Assembly: GCA_027011425.1 (NCBI GenBank)
Contig: JALUZX010000249.1
Span: 1-10,719, forward strand
Length of the DNA stretch: 10,719 nt
Source: Planctomycetota bacterium
GTDB lineage: Bacteria > Planctomycetota > UBA1135 > JALUZX01
Direction of reading: 5' to 3'
The notes below the pieces were generated by a model. The model made no database searches. It saw only the letters and a list, made by a program, of their open reading frames with translations, and had not been told where the DNA came from. The position numbers were made by a program, and so were the translations under genes. Shown here one piece after another: positions 1 through 6,823 of the stretch (the stretch's first letter is position 1; every line of letters starts with the position of its first letter).

Positions 1-1464
1 ATCCACGGCACATCCGTGACGGCCATTGCGGCGGGCGAGAAATGGGACAAGACCAGGACCAGCGACAGAGGCCACGCCCCGGCCGCTTCCATCGCCGCCT
101 ACGCCTGGGCGGAGCGTCCCGGCGGATTTACATTGCTCTCCACAATGGTGAAGACCTGGCAGAAGGTCGCTTCCGACAGGGCCAAATACAAAATCCTGGT
201 GGCCAACAACTCCTTCATGGGATCGGCCCCCTCCTACTGGGTGGAACAGCAGGCCATGGATTCCCTGGTCCTCAACGCCGATATCTTCGTGGCCGCCATG
301 TGCGGCAATTTCGGCGTCAGCACCCATTACAGCAACGGCGCCACCAACATCCTCGCCGTGGGCGCCGTGGAGCCCGACACGAGAAAGGTGGCCGACTACT
401 CGTCCCGGGGCCCCCTCTGGGCGGACGGCCGCTATTACCCGGACATCGTGGCCAACGGTTCCTCCATCGTGACACCAAAGGCGGATGGAGGGACCCGGAC
501 CTCCAACGGGACATCCAATTCCACCCCCCAGGTCTCCGGCGCGGCCTTGCTCTACCGTTTCCTGAAACCCTCCGCCACGGCCCTGGAGACCCGGGCCGTC
601 CTCCTGGCCACGGCCCAGGACATCAGCGCCGCCAACACAGTACCCCCCTACAACACCAGGAACGCCTACGGTCTCGGCTACCTCAGGGACGACCGGGCCG
701 CCGCTGTGGCCCAGGGGAAGATGGGGGCGATCCTTTCCGCAAACATCACGAAGACCCAAACCAAGTTGACCTTCACCATGAGCGTCAAGCCCGGCAATCG
801 CTATGCGGCCGTCCTCTCCTGGAACCGGTATACCCTGAACAAGCTCAACTCCCAGAGCAACCTGGACCTGGAGGTCCGGGTGGGGCCCCTGGTCATCGCC
901 TCCTCAAGGACCCCTCGCAACGTAAACGAAAAGGTCGTCTTCCTCGCGCCGGGCTCGGGCAAGGTGAACCTGGTGGTCACGGCCAAGACCCTGGAAAAGT
1001 CTCCCCTTCCCTTCGTTCTCGTCCTGGTCCCGGAGACCCCGCCCTACCTGCCCGGCTCGGCCTCCGCCTACGGAAAGGGCTGCCCCGGCACCTTCGGGGG
1101 AGGCGCCGTTCCCATCCTGGTTTCAGAGAGCATCCATATCATCGGGTCGCCCTACAGGCTCAACATCAAAAAGGCCAACCTCTTCGCCCCGGCCTTCCTT
1201 CTTCTGGGGCGGTCCAACAAGAAATGGGGAAAATACACCCTTCCCCTGAACCTGGCCTTCCTGGGCGCGCCCAAGTGCGACCTCCTGGCGAGCGTCCTTC
1301 TGGTCAAGCCCTTCTTCTTCGGATGGGTGAGCGTCCAGGTCCCGGAAAACCCCGCCTTCCTGGGGATCTCCCTCTACCACCAGGGGCTGGTCCTGGACAA
1401 AGGAGCCAACCCCGCTGGCCTGGCCTTCTCCAACGGCCTGCGGGTCGTATTTGGTGGACAATAA
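1..1464 (+). CDS. S8 (subtilisin-like) serine protease, secreted, 5' end missing
   Basis: This is an endopeptidase of family S8, probably exported. Reading from base 1 in frame 1, the window opens inside the catalytic histidine motif (IHGTSVTAIAAG, His = visible residue 2). The oxyanion-hole Asn lies in CGNFG (residue 103), a subtilase-typical DYSSRGP follows, and the catalytic Ser is in NGTSNSTPQVSG (GTS Ser = residue 172). The Asp motif and signal peptide must lie upstream of the window. Residues about 230-345 look like a beta-rich jelly-roll domain of the kind common after bacterial S8 domains. Residues about 352-487 form a separate module starting GKGCPGTFGGG, with a GAPKCDLL core and a SNGL end, which I recognise by memory as a planctomycete-type C-terminal domain. 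An internal GTG at 16 is only an apparent start, because the His motif precedes it. The protease call is firm; the nature of the tail domain is less certain. Confidence 0.9.
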   Translation: MHGTSVTAIAAGEKWDKTRTSDRGHAPAASIAAYAWAERPGGFTLLSTMVKTWQKVASDRAKYKILVANNSFMGSAPSYWVEQQAMDSLVLNADIFVAAMCGNFGVSTHYSNGATNILAVGAVEPDTRKVADYSSRGPLWADGRYYPDIVANGSSIVTPKADGGTRTSNGTSNSTPQVSGAALLYRFLKPSATALETRAVLLATAQDISAANTVPPYNTRNAYGLGYLRDDRAAAVAQGKMGAILSANITKTQTKLTFTMSVKPGNRYAAVLSWNRYTLNKLNSQSNLDLEVRVGPLVIASSRTPRNVNEKVVFLAPGSGKVNLVVTAKTLEKSPLPFVLVLVPETPPYLPGSASAYGKGCPGTFGGGAVPILVSESIHIIGSPYRLNIKKANLFAPAFLLLGRSNKKWGKYTLPLNLAFLGAPKCDLLASVLLVKPFFFGWVSVQVPENPAFLGISLYHQGLVLDKGANPAGLAFSNGLRVVFGGQ

Positions 1465-1529
1465 CCGAAGAGCCGTCGAAAGCGGTTCCACCCGCCGCCC
1501 CCAAGACCTTTCTTTCGTGGTAGATTATC

Positions 1530-1560
1530 CCTTCCCGGGGCCCAGCCCCGGGAAGGAGGG
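1530..1560 (+). promoter_or_regulatory. Hairpin overlapping a strong Shine-Dalgarno sequence
   Basis: CCTTCCCGGGGC (1530-1541) pairs perfectly with GCCCCGGGAAGG (1545-1556) over a 3-base loop. The right arm contains GGAAGG, the first half of the ribosome binding site GGAAGGAGGG (1551-1560), which sits 8 bases before the GTG at 1569. If it forms in the mRNA, the hairpin would partly mask the site. It could instead be a terminator-like stem for the upstream protease gene, but no U tract follows, so the masking reading is at least as likely. The pairing is read directly; any regulatory effect is inference. Confidence 0.5.
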
Positions 1561-1568
1561 ACAAGACC

Positions 1569-4178
1569 GTGAAGAAAAGGATCCACCCGTCCCTTCTCCC
1601 GGCTGCTCTGGTCCTACTCGGCGGCCTGGCCTCTGCTTTTCTCAAGGACTTCGGGACTGCTCCGCCTTCCCCCCTGAAAAGGACGTGGAAGGTCCTGGTC
1701 CTGGACCGGGAGACGGGGAAGCCCGTCCCGGAAGCCCAGGTCTTCCTCCTCGACGAAACCCGGGCCCTCTCCCGGTCCCTGGTGGAAAGGCGAACCCCTC
1801 TTGTCCGGCAGGAAGAACTGGGGAAATCCCTCCTCACCCCCCGTCCCGCCGTGACGGACAAGAAGGGCCTTGCCTGGATCCCCCCTTTCCCCGGGGAGAG
1901 AGGTCTCCTTCTCTGCCGAAAGGGAAAAAGAATGGGCGTCTGGTATTCCCCATCCATCCCTTTCAAAAGGATGATTCAGGTGGAGATCGGCCCGCCCGTT
2001 CTCATCGAGGCGCGGGTCGTGGACTCCGGGGGCCGCCCCCTCGAAGGGGTCCCCCTCATTTTACTCCCGGAGGAAAACGATTTGTCCATATACCCTAAGT
2101 TGGGCATATGGACCCAAACCCGCGGTCCCGGGGGAACAGCCACCTTCGAGATCTTTCCGGGGATGATCCCCAGGGCAGGAAAGAAATCCTCCGGACTGCT
2201 CTTGGTGGACCTGCCCTTCCAGTCCCCACTGGAACGGAAGGTCTCCTTCCGTCCCCCTTCGCCTGGGCCGATCGAACTGGCCCTCCCTCCCACGGGAAGC
2301 CTGGAGATCCACTTCCTGGATCCGGACGGCCGCCTTTGCCGGGAGGAACTGGGAGTGGAGATGCATGGGTTCTCCGAAACGGCCGAGGTCTTGGACGGGG
2401 GGGCCGAAGAAAAACCCGCCGTCCCTCCGCCGGCCCCCGGCCCCCGCACGGTCCGCATGGAACCCTCTCCCTTGCCGGTTGTGCCCCTGGCGGAGGAAGC
2501 GCCTTCCCGGTTGACCACGAGGTCGGGGAAGATCGTCCTTCCATGGGTAGGCCTGGGAATGGGCTTTCAAATCTGGGCGTATCGCCTACTCGAAAGCGGG
2601 CTCCGCACTGCCCCGGTCGAGGCCTGCATACATGGTCCAACCTCGTCCAAAGAAAAGCTCCTTCTACGTGCCGTTCTTCCTGCCTTCCAGGGAGTAACCC
2701 TGAAAGGCAGGGTCCTCGGTCCCCGTGGCGGGCCCCTGGAGGATGCGCCTCTCTCCTGGACGCTCTCCATCTCCAGGGCGGGCATTTCAACATCCCTGGA
2801 AGGCCGCGTCCGGACCGGGCCCCAGGGGGGTTTCTTCTGCCCTCTACCCAAAGACTCTCTCCCTTCTGGGAAGATCATCTTCCGGTTTGCGGAAATCGGA
2901 AGATTCTCTCCCAGGGGGGGATCTTACATCTCTCTTCCTCCGGGGAAAAACGGAACGGTGGACCTGGGGGACATCTCCCTAGAAGAAAACACCCTTTTGG
3001 CATCCGGGGTCGTGGTAGGGGACCGGGGCGAGCCGATCGAGGACGCCTGCGTCCTGGCCTACCGGCAAAGAAAAAGATCCCTCCCATCCCCTCCAATTAA
3101 GGAACCGCACTTTAGCGTGGCCTTTTCCGGCAAAGACGGGACCTTTGCCCTCTACTCGAGCCACCCGGCCGGAAAAATCGTCCTGGACGTGAAGAAGGAA
3201 AATTGGGTCCAGGAAGAAGAACCTCTCGTATCCGCGGGTACAAAAGACATCAGAATACAGCTTTCCGGCACAGGATCCCTGGAGGGAACCGTCCTGGCCC
3301 CACCGGGGATCCCCCTATCGGGATTCCGGGTCTACCTTCGCGCGATTGAAAGGGAAGCCGGCTCGCCCGCAAAAAAGAGACCCACGCTCCGGAAAGAGAT
3401 CGATGAACAAGGGAGATTCCGATTCTCCAAACTCATCACCGGCAATTACGAAATGGTGGTTGTCTTCAGTAGATTCAGCAGCTACGACGCATCCAGTTTG
3501 ATCTCATGGATCCGGGATATCCAGGTGCCACGGGGAGGAAGGTGCCGAGATCCCAGGGTCCGCGTCATCGACGCCAGGAAAAAGATCATGTCCTTTCGGC
3601 TCCAGTTGGAATCCCCCCTTGGGCCGGGCCTCTTCCAGGCCTGTCTTCGCTTCGGCAGAAACTTGAAGAAGAGAACCACCTTTTTCTCCGGCGAAAAGAT
3701 CATCCTCCCCGCCAGGGAAGCCGGGCCCGCCCAGGTGGAGTGCCCGGGCTTCCTCCCGAAAAAGATCCATCTTCCCCCGGCCTCCTCCAGGATTCATCTC
3801 GAGCCCGTCTACAAACTCCACTTCGTCCCCACGGGAGATCAACGCCTCCCCAAGCCTCCCAGGTACTTGGGAATCCACCTGGAGCCCCTGGATCCCGGCG
3901 CCCGGCCGAACTTTCCTCACCACCCATACTACCCATGCCATCTATTCCGGAACGGCAAGAACTTCTATGCGTCGGCCTCCCGCCCCGGACGTTACCGGGT
4001 CTTGTGGCTCGTGGCAGTTACTCTCGATAGTTTTTCCTCGGCTGGATCCTTTCCGATCATCCCCTTCCCCCGAAAGAATTCCCCCATCATCGAGGTAAAG
4101 GACACCAAAAAGACCCAGACCTTTCAGATCCGCCTTCCTAGGTGGCCCCCGAAACCTTCCAGAAAGAAGGACCTTTGA
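1569..4178 (+). CDS. Exported protein with multiple carboxypeptidase-regulatory-like (Ig-fold) repeats
   Basis: This is a secreted or surface protein of unknown specific role, 869 residues. The N-terminus has a signal peptide: basic KKR, a hydrophobic stretch at about 9-20, and an ASA cleavage site near 21-23. Several segments carry the pattern of the carboxypeptidase regulatory-like fold (beta strand, then G.P..A.V or G.PLE.V, then a strand): about 39-110 (VLVLDRETGKPVPEAQVFL), 144-200 (EARVVDSGGRPLEGVPL), 375-450 (LKGRVLGPRGGPLEDAPL), 475-545 (SGVVVGDRGEPIEDACVL) and 569-640 (GSLEGTVLAPPGIPLSGF). The region 243-300 has a weaker copy and a Pro-rich linker. The last 170 residues show no motif I know, and there is no C-terminal membrane segment. 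The GTG start is chosen for the signal peptide and the GGAAGGAGGG site before it. It lies 104 bp after the protease gene on the same strand. I see no catalytic motif, so binding or structural duty is an inference. Confidence 0.85.
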   Translation: MKKRIHPSLLPAALVLLGGLASAFLKDFGTAPPSPLKRTWKVLVLDRETGKPVPEAQVFLLDETRALSRSLVERRTPLVRQEELGKSLLTPRPAVTDKKGLAWIPPFPGERGLLLCRKGKRMGVWYSPSIPFKRMIQVEIGPPVLIEARVVDSGGRPLEGVPLILLPEENDLSIYPKLGIWTQTRGPGGTATFEIFPGMIPRAGKKSSGLLLVDLPFQSPLERKVSFRPPSPGPIELALPPTGSLEIHFLDPDGRLCREELGVEMHGFSETAEVLDGGAEEKPAVPPPAPGPRTVRMEPSPLPVVPLAEEAPSRLTTRSGKIVLPWVGLGMGFQIWAYRLLESGLRTAPVEACIHGPTSSKEKLLLRAVLPAFQGVTLKGRVLGPRGGPLEDAPLSWTLSISRAGISTSLEGRVRTGPQGGFFCPLPKDSLPSGKIIFRFAEIGRFSPRGGSYISLPPGKNGTVDLGDISLEENTLLASGVVVGDRGEPIEDACVLAYRQRKRSLPSPPIKEPHFSVAFSGKDGTFALYSSHPAGKIVLDVKKENWVQEEEPLVSAGTKDIRIQLSGTGSLEGTVLAPPGIPLSGFRVYLRAIEREAGSPAKKRPTLRKEIDEQGRFRFSKLITGNYEMVVVFSRFSSYDASSLISWIRDIQVPRGGRCRDPRVRVIDARKKIMSFRLQLESPLGPGLFQACLRFGRNLKKRTTFFSGEKIILPAREAGPAQVECPGFLPKKIHLPPASSRIHLEPVYKLHFVPTGDQRLPKPPRYLGIHLEPLDPGARPNFPHHPYYPCHLFRNGKNFYASASRPGRYRVLWLVAVTLDSFSSAGSFPIIPFPRKNSPIIEVKDTKKTQTFQIRLPRWPPKPSRKKDL

Positions 4179-4213
4179 CGCCCTCCAGACCCCGGGAGCA
4201 GGGAGTGGAGGGA

Positions 4214-4236
4214 AAGGCCCGGCGACCCCGGGCCTT
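4214..4236 (+). terminator. GC-rich hairpin after the 869-residue gene, possible terminator without U tract
   Basis: AAGGCCCGG (4214-4222) and CCGGGCCTT (4228-4236) form a perfect 9-bp stem with a 5-base loop, 36 bp after the upstream stop codon. No T run follows, so it is at best a weak intrinsic terminator or an mRNA 3'-end stabiliser. It separates the exported-protein gene from the toxin-antitoxin promoter. Confidence 0.45.
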
Positions 4237-4256
4237 GAGTGCCGCGCCTGGAATGA

Positions 4257-4312
4257 ACTTGACTAAATTCTTGGACTTGACCCACTAGTCAAGTCGCTAT
4301 ATTTAGTCAAGT
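4257..4312 (+). promoter_or_regulatory. Concentric double inverted-repeat operator of the toxin-antitoxin operon
   Basis: ACTTGACTAAAT (4257-4268) is the exact reverse complement of ATTTAGTCAAGT (4301-4312). Inside it, GACTTGAC (4274-4281) is the exact reverse complement of GTCAAGTC (4288-4295). Both repeats share one centre, between 4284 and 4285. The four ACTTGAC/GTCAAGT half-sites start at 4257, 4275, 4287 (as AGTCAAGT) and 4305, with an 18-bp offset on each side. The array ends at the base before the antitoxin ATG. Known AbiEi antitoxins repress their own operon by binding inverted repeats in the promoter, so this is the likely autoregulatory operator. The repeats are seen directly; who binds is inferred. 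Confidence 0.85.
4277..4303 (+). promoter_or_regulatory. Predicted sigma70-type promoter inside the operator; leaderless transcript likely
   Basis: A -35 element TTGACC (4277-4282) lies inside an inner half-site. After a short 15-bp spacer comes a -10 element TATATT (4298-4303, 5 of 6 consensus bases) that runs into the outer repeat arm. Transcription would start near 4310, within a few bases of the ATG at 4313. There is no Shine-Dalgarno sequence between the two, which fits leaderless or nearly leaderless translation. The 15-bp spacer is shorter than ideal, so the exact elements are uncertain. Confidence 0.5.
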
Positions 4313-5353
4313 ATGAAGATTCCCCAAAAAACCCAAGCCCTCCGCCAGGTCATAAAGGTCCTGGCCTATCTTCTTGGCCTTCCGCCCTCGGAGGGAAAGA
4401 TCCAGGTCAACGAGGACCATGACATAGAATTTACCCTCCTTTCCTTTCCAGGCCTTACCTTCCAGGTCTTCTGGAAAGCCTCTGGAGCGGCGGGTCCAGT
4501 CTCAGCAGCTCTGCGCGAAGCAAGGGAAAAAGCCCTCACTTTGGCAGGTCCCGCGATCCCCCTGGTCTCCGTGCCTTTCATGGGGCCCGTAGGGCGGAAA
4601 CTCTGTGAAGAAGCAGGTGTCGGCTGGCTCGACCTGAGCGGCAACGCCAGGATTCTTGCTCCCGGGATCCGGATCTTGACCGACGGACGGCCTAATCGTT
4701 TCAAACGTCCCGGAAGGCCGGCAAGCGTTTTCGCCCCCAAGAGCGCCCGTATCGTTCGATGGCTCCTCATGCACCCCAAACGCCCTGTGGCCCAGCGTGA
4801 GATCGCGCGGGCGACCGGAATGGACGAGGGGTTCACGAGCCGGATCGTGGCCAGGCTCCTGAAAGAAGGTTGGGTGAACCGCGGGGCCGACAAAAAGATC
4901 CGGGTCCCTGACCCGGGCCTTCTCCTCGAGGCTTGGAAGGAAGCCTACGATTTCGGTCAACACGAGAGGATCCAAGGCCATGTGCCATCCCGGACGGGGA
5001 GTGACCTTTTGCGCCGGGCGGCGGACGTATTCAAAAGCCGGGGAGTTCAATATGCCGCCACCGGCCTTGGGGCTGCCTGGCTTTTGGTCCAATTCGGGGG
5101 GTTCCGGACCGTGACATTTTTCCTGGAGAAACATCCTGACCCGATCTTGTTGGAATACATCAATTTTCGCGAGGAAAGACGCGGCGCCAACCTGTGGCTC
5201 GTTGTTCCCAAGGACGAAGGGGTCTTCCACGGGGCCGCTGACCGCGAAGAAATCCACTGCGTCCATCCTGTTCAGGCCTATATCGACCTCAAGGCCCACC
5301 CGGAGAGGGCGGACGAGGCGGCCCGAGAAATTCGCCGAAGGATCCTGGAATAA
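4313..5353 (+). CDS. AbiEi-like type IV antitoxin / winged-helix transcriptional regulator
   Basis: This is a 346-residue putative antitoxin and repressor of its own operon. Three parts can be seen. Residues 1-120 form an alpha/beta domain ending in GVGWLDLSGNARI (103-115), a signature I associate with the AbiEi family of type IV antitoxins. Residues about 143-198 are a winged helix-turn-helix (KSARIVRWLLMHP, then REIARATGMDEGFTSRIVA, then LLKEGWV and a wing). Residues 215-346 form a C-terminal domain of the kind that follows the helix-turn-helix in this family. Unlike the classic AbiEi layout, with the helix-turn-helix at the N-terminus, it is central here. The ATG directly abuts the operator half-site at 4301-4312 and has no ribosome binding site. 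The next gene follows after 2 bp, so the two are co-transcribed. The family call rests on the motif, the helix-turn-helix and the nucleotidyltransferase partner; a solitary regulator is the alternative. Confidence 0.75.
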   Translation: MKIPQKTQALRQVIKVLAYLLGLPPSEGKIQVNEDHDIEFTLLSFPGLTFQVFWKASGAAGPVSAALREAREKALTLAGPAIPLVSVPFMGPVGRKLCEEAGVGWLDLSGNARILAPGIRILTDGRPNRFKRPGRPASVFAPKSARIVRWLLMHPKRPVAQREIARATGMDEGFTSRIVARLLKEGWVNRGADKKIRVPDPGLLLEAWKEAYDFGQHERIQGHVPSRTGSDLLRRAADVFKSRGVQYAATGLGAAWLLVQFGGFRTVTFFLEKHPDPILLEYINFREERRGANLWLVVPKDEGVFHGAADREEIHCVHPVQAYIDLKAHPERADEAAREIRRRILE

Positions 5354-5355
5354 AT

Positions 5356-6189
5356 TTGCCCGATAAACCTGACTCAGCAATGGGTTATTCCAAAGGTAGC
5401 CTTGCGCTCGTGCGGGCGACCTGCCTTTACGTGGCGACAAAACTTGGGGACCTTATGGATGAACTGGTAGTCGTAGGCGGCCTGGTCCCCTCCCTTTTGA
5501 TCGACCAAAAGAACAAGGACCGGGAAGCCGAATTTCATGCCGGAACCTTGGACCTGGACCTTGGCATTTCACTCACAATCCTCGGAGAGGGGAGATACAG
5601 AGCCCTTACGAACAGACTACGGAAGGCGGGTTTTTCACCAGACACGAACGAAGCCGGCAATCCAACCCTTCAGCGGTGGATCTTTCGTGACGTCACTGTG
5701 GACTTCCTGATACAACCGACATTACAAAGTGACAGGGGAGGAAGGCTTCGTTACATCGAGCCCGATTTCGCGGCCCTTATCGCACCTGGCCTACACCTTG
5801 CCTTTCAGGACCGACAACCCGTCATACTTTCAGGGAAAACGATACTGGGGGAAAAGGCGAAGCGTAGGATCTTGGTTTGCGGCCCAGGAGCTTTCATAAT
5901 TCTCAAGGCATTGGCCTTCGACCTGCGCGGGGAAAACAAGGATGCTTACGATTTATTCTATATGGTGCGAAATTATGGATCAAATTTGGATGATGTGGCA
6001 TCCCGGTTGAAGCCCCTCCTCGGGGACAAATCCGCAAAGAATGCCATCGGGATTCTGAAACGGGATTTTTTGGACCATGATGGACTTGGTCCCCGCCGTG
6101 TCGCTGAATTCATGGCCGGAGGGCCGGATGAGGCCCTTCAAGCCGACGTGGTAGGGTTTATCGAGGAACTTTTGAATTTATTACCCTGA
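5356..6189 (+). CDS. AbiEii-like nucleotidyltransferase (type IV toxin candidate)
   Basis: This is a putative nucleotidyltransferase toxin of the DNA polymerase beta superfamily, 277 residues. The motifs appear in family order: GGLVPSLL at 41-48 (motif I), GTLDLDLG at 63-70 with metal-binding Asp 66 and 68 (motif II), VDFLI with Asp 116 (motif III), then Lys 184, Arg 191 and KDAYDL at 195-200 with Lys 195/Asp 196/Asp 199 (motif IV). All expected catalytic positions are present, so the enzyme looks intact. Characterised relatives use NTPs, and MenT-type members modify tRNA acceptor ends; the substrate here is not evident. The start is the TTG at 5356, 2 bp after the antitoxin stop, with GAAGGA at 5337-5342 upstream. 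An in-frame ATG at 5380 is a plausible alternative, losing eight unremarkable residues. The 3' part is AT-rich for this window (21 G/C in the 60 bases 5941-6000), hinting at transfer. Confidence 0.8.
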   Translation: MPDKPDSAMGYSKGSLALVRATCLYVATKLGDLMDELVVVGGLVPSLLIDQKNKDREAEFHAGTLDLDLGISLTILGEGRYRALTNRLRKAGFSPDTNEAGNPTLQRWIFRDVTVDFLIQPTLQSDRGGRLRYIEPDFAALIAPGLHLAFQDRQPVILSGKTILGEKAKRRILVCGPGAFIILKALAFDLRGENKDAYDLFYMVRNYGSNLDDVASRLKPLLGDKSAKNAIGILKRDFLDHDGLGPRRVAEFMAGGPDEALQADVVGFIEELLNLLP

Positions 6190-6249
6190 ATAACATCTAT
6201 CCCCTTTCCCTCCACCGCGATCGAAGCCGGGTCCATCACTCGGGTTGGG

Positions 6250-6675
6250 TTACTTCACACGCTTCTCCCCTTGGAAGCGGGTGGAGGCGGAGACCCAGAA
6301 GCGTCCGTCCAGGCGGGTGACGAGGCGGGCGCGGCCGGTCCGCTGGAGTTGGGAGAGTGTCTCCTGGACGCGGTTTGGGGCATAGCGCTCCAGGGCGGCG
6401 AGAAGCTCCTCCTCCTTCATGGGGTGGCGCTGGATCACGTCCAGGATCGCCTGGACCAGGCTCTTCCCGCCGGAGAGGTCGAAATTCGCCGGATCGTAGA
6501 GGGAGAGGACCCGGGCCGCCCCGCCCAGGATCTCCCGGGCCAGTTCCACCTTTTCCCTGGACGCCGGCCTAACCCACTCCTCCGAGGGCGGCCTGTCGGG
6601 GACGAGGAGGTGGACCTGGTCGGGGCCGATCTCCTCCAGCCGCCGGGAAGGGATGGGGCCGAAGACATGGGCCAT
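6250..6675 (-). pseudogene. Radical SAM protein with large internal in-frame deletion (core missing)
   Basis: This 141-residue ORF looks like a deletion remnant of a FGPVPSRR-type radical SAM protein (COG0731-like). Residues 1-12 (MAHVFGPIPSRR) match the invariant N-terminus that is normally followed by the CxxxCxxC iron-sulfur motif. Instead the chain continues at once with EEIGPDQVHLLVPDRPPSEEW (14-34), which I recognise as the post-barrel segment of the same family, and ends with its winged-helix tail (HPMKEEELLAALERY to FWVSA, about 84-130). The intervening radical SAM core, roughly 180-200 residues with all cluster cysteines, is absent. The reading frame is preserved across the join (about 6631-6642). 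The ATG at 6675 has a good ribosome binding site (AGGGAGGG, 6683-6690). An ORF extension to 6759 would run into the tRNA gene and is rejected. It cannot be a radical SAM enzyme as read; an assembly error is possible. Confidence 0.7.
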
Positions 6676-6726
6676 CTCAAAGCCCTCCCTTTTCCGCCCC
6701 TGCCGGGGCGCCGGGAGAAAAAAAAC

Positions 6727-6802
6727 TGGCAGGCCCGGCTGGACTCGAACCAGCAACATCCTGAGCCAAAGTCAGGTGCTCTGCCAATTGAACTACGGGC
6801 CT
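6727..6802 (-). tRNA. tRNA-Gln (anticodon UUG), CCA encoded
   Basis: The minus strand folds into a complete 76-base tRNA. The acceptor AGGCCCG/CGGGCCT is a perfect 7 bp, the D stem is GTTC/GAGC, the anticodon stem CCTGA/TCAGG encloses the loop CTTTGGC, and the T arm is GCTGG-TTCGAGT-CCAGC, with a 5-base variable region. The loop has U33 and places UUG at 34-36, reading CAA, hence glutamine. The discriminator is G and CCA is encoded. An unbroken run of eight T follows on the transcribed strand (plus-strand A at 6718-6725), probably helping termination. It sits between the terminator of the 2-oxoacid oxidoreductase operon and the radical SAM remnant. Confidence 0.95.
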
Positions 6803-6823
6803 ACCGAAGTCCCAGGAGGCACA

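Noticed and set aside
42..1523. Second plus-strand frame of 493 residues over the protease gene.
   Set aside because: It is rich in R, P, G, Q and H as expected from an out-of-frame GC-rich read. The frame with the His, Asn and Ser protease motifs is the real one.
4675..4681. CTTGACC inside the antitoxin gene resembling an operator half-site.
   Set aside because: A single unpaired 7-base match within coding sequence is expected by chance.
6190..6249. Possible integration scar or tRNA-derived attachment site near the toxin-antitoxin module.
   Set aside because: I searched by eye for a copy of the tRNA-Gln 3' end around 4200-4260 and 6190-6250 and found none. No integrase or transposase is in the window.
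6676..6759. N-terminal extension of the radical SAM remnant to 6759.
   Set aside because: It would begin inside the tRNA-Gln gene. The ATG at 6675 has its own ribosome binding site and starts the conserved FGPIPSRR sequence.
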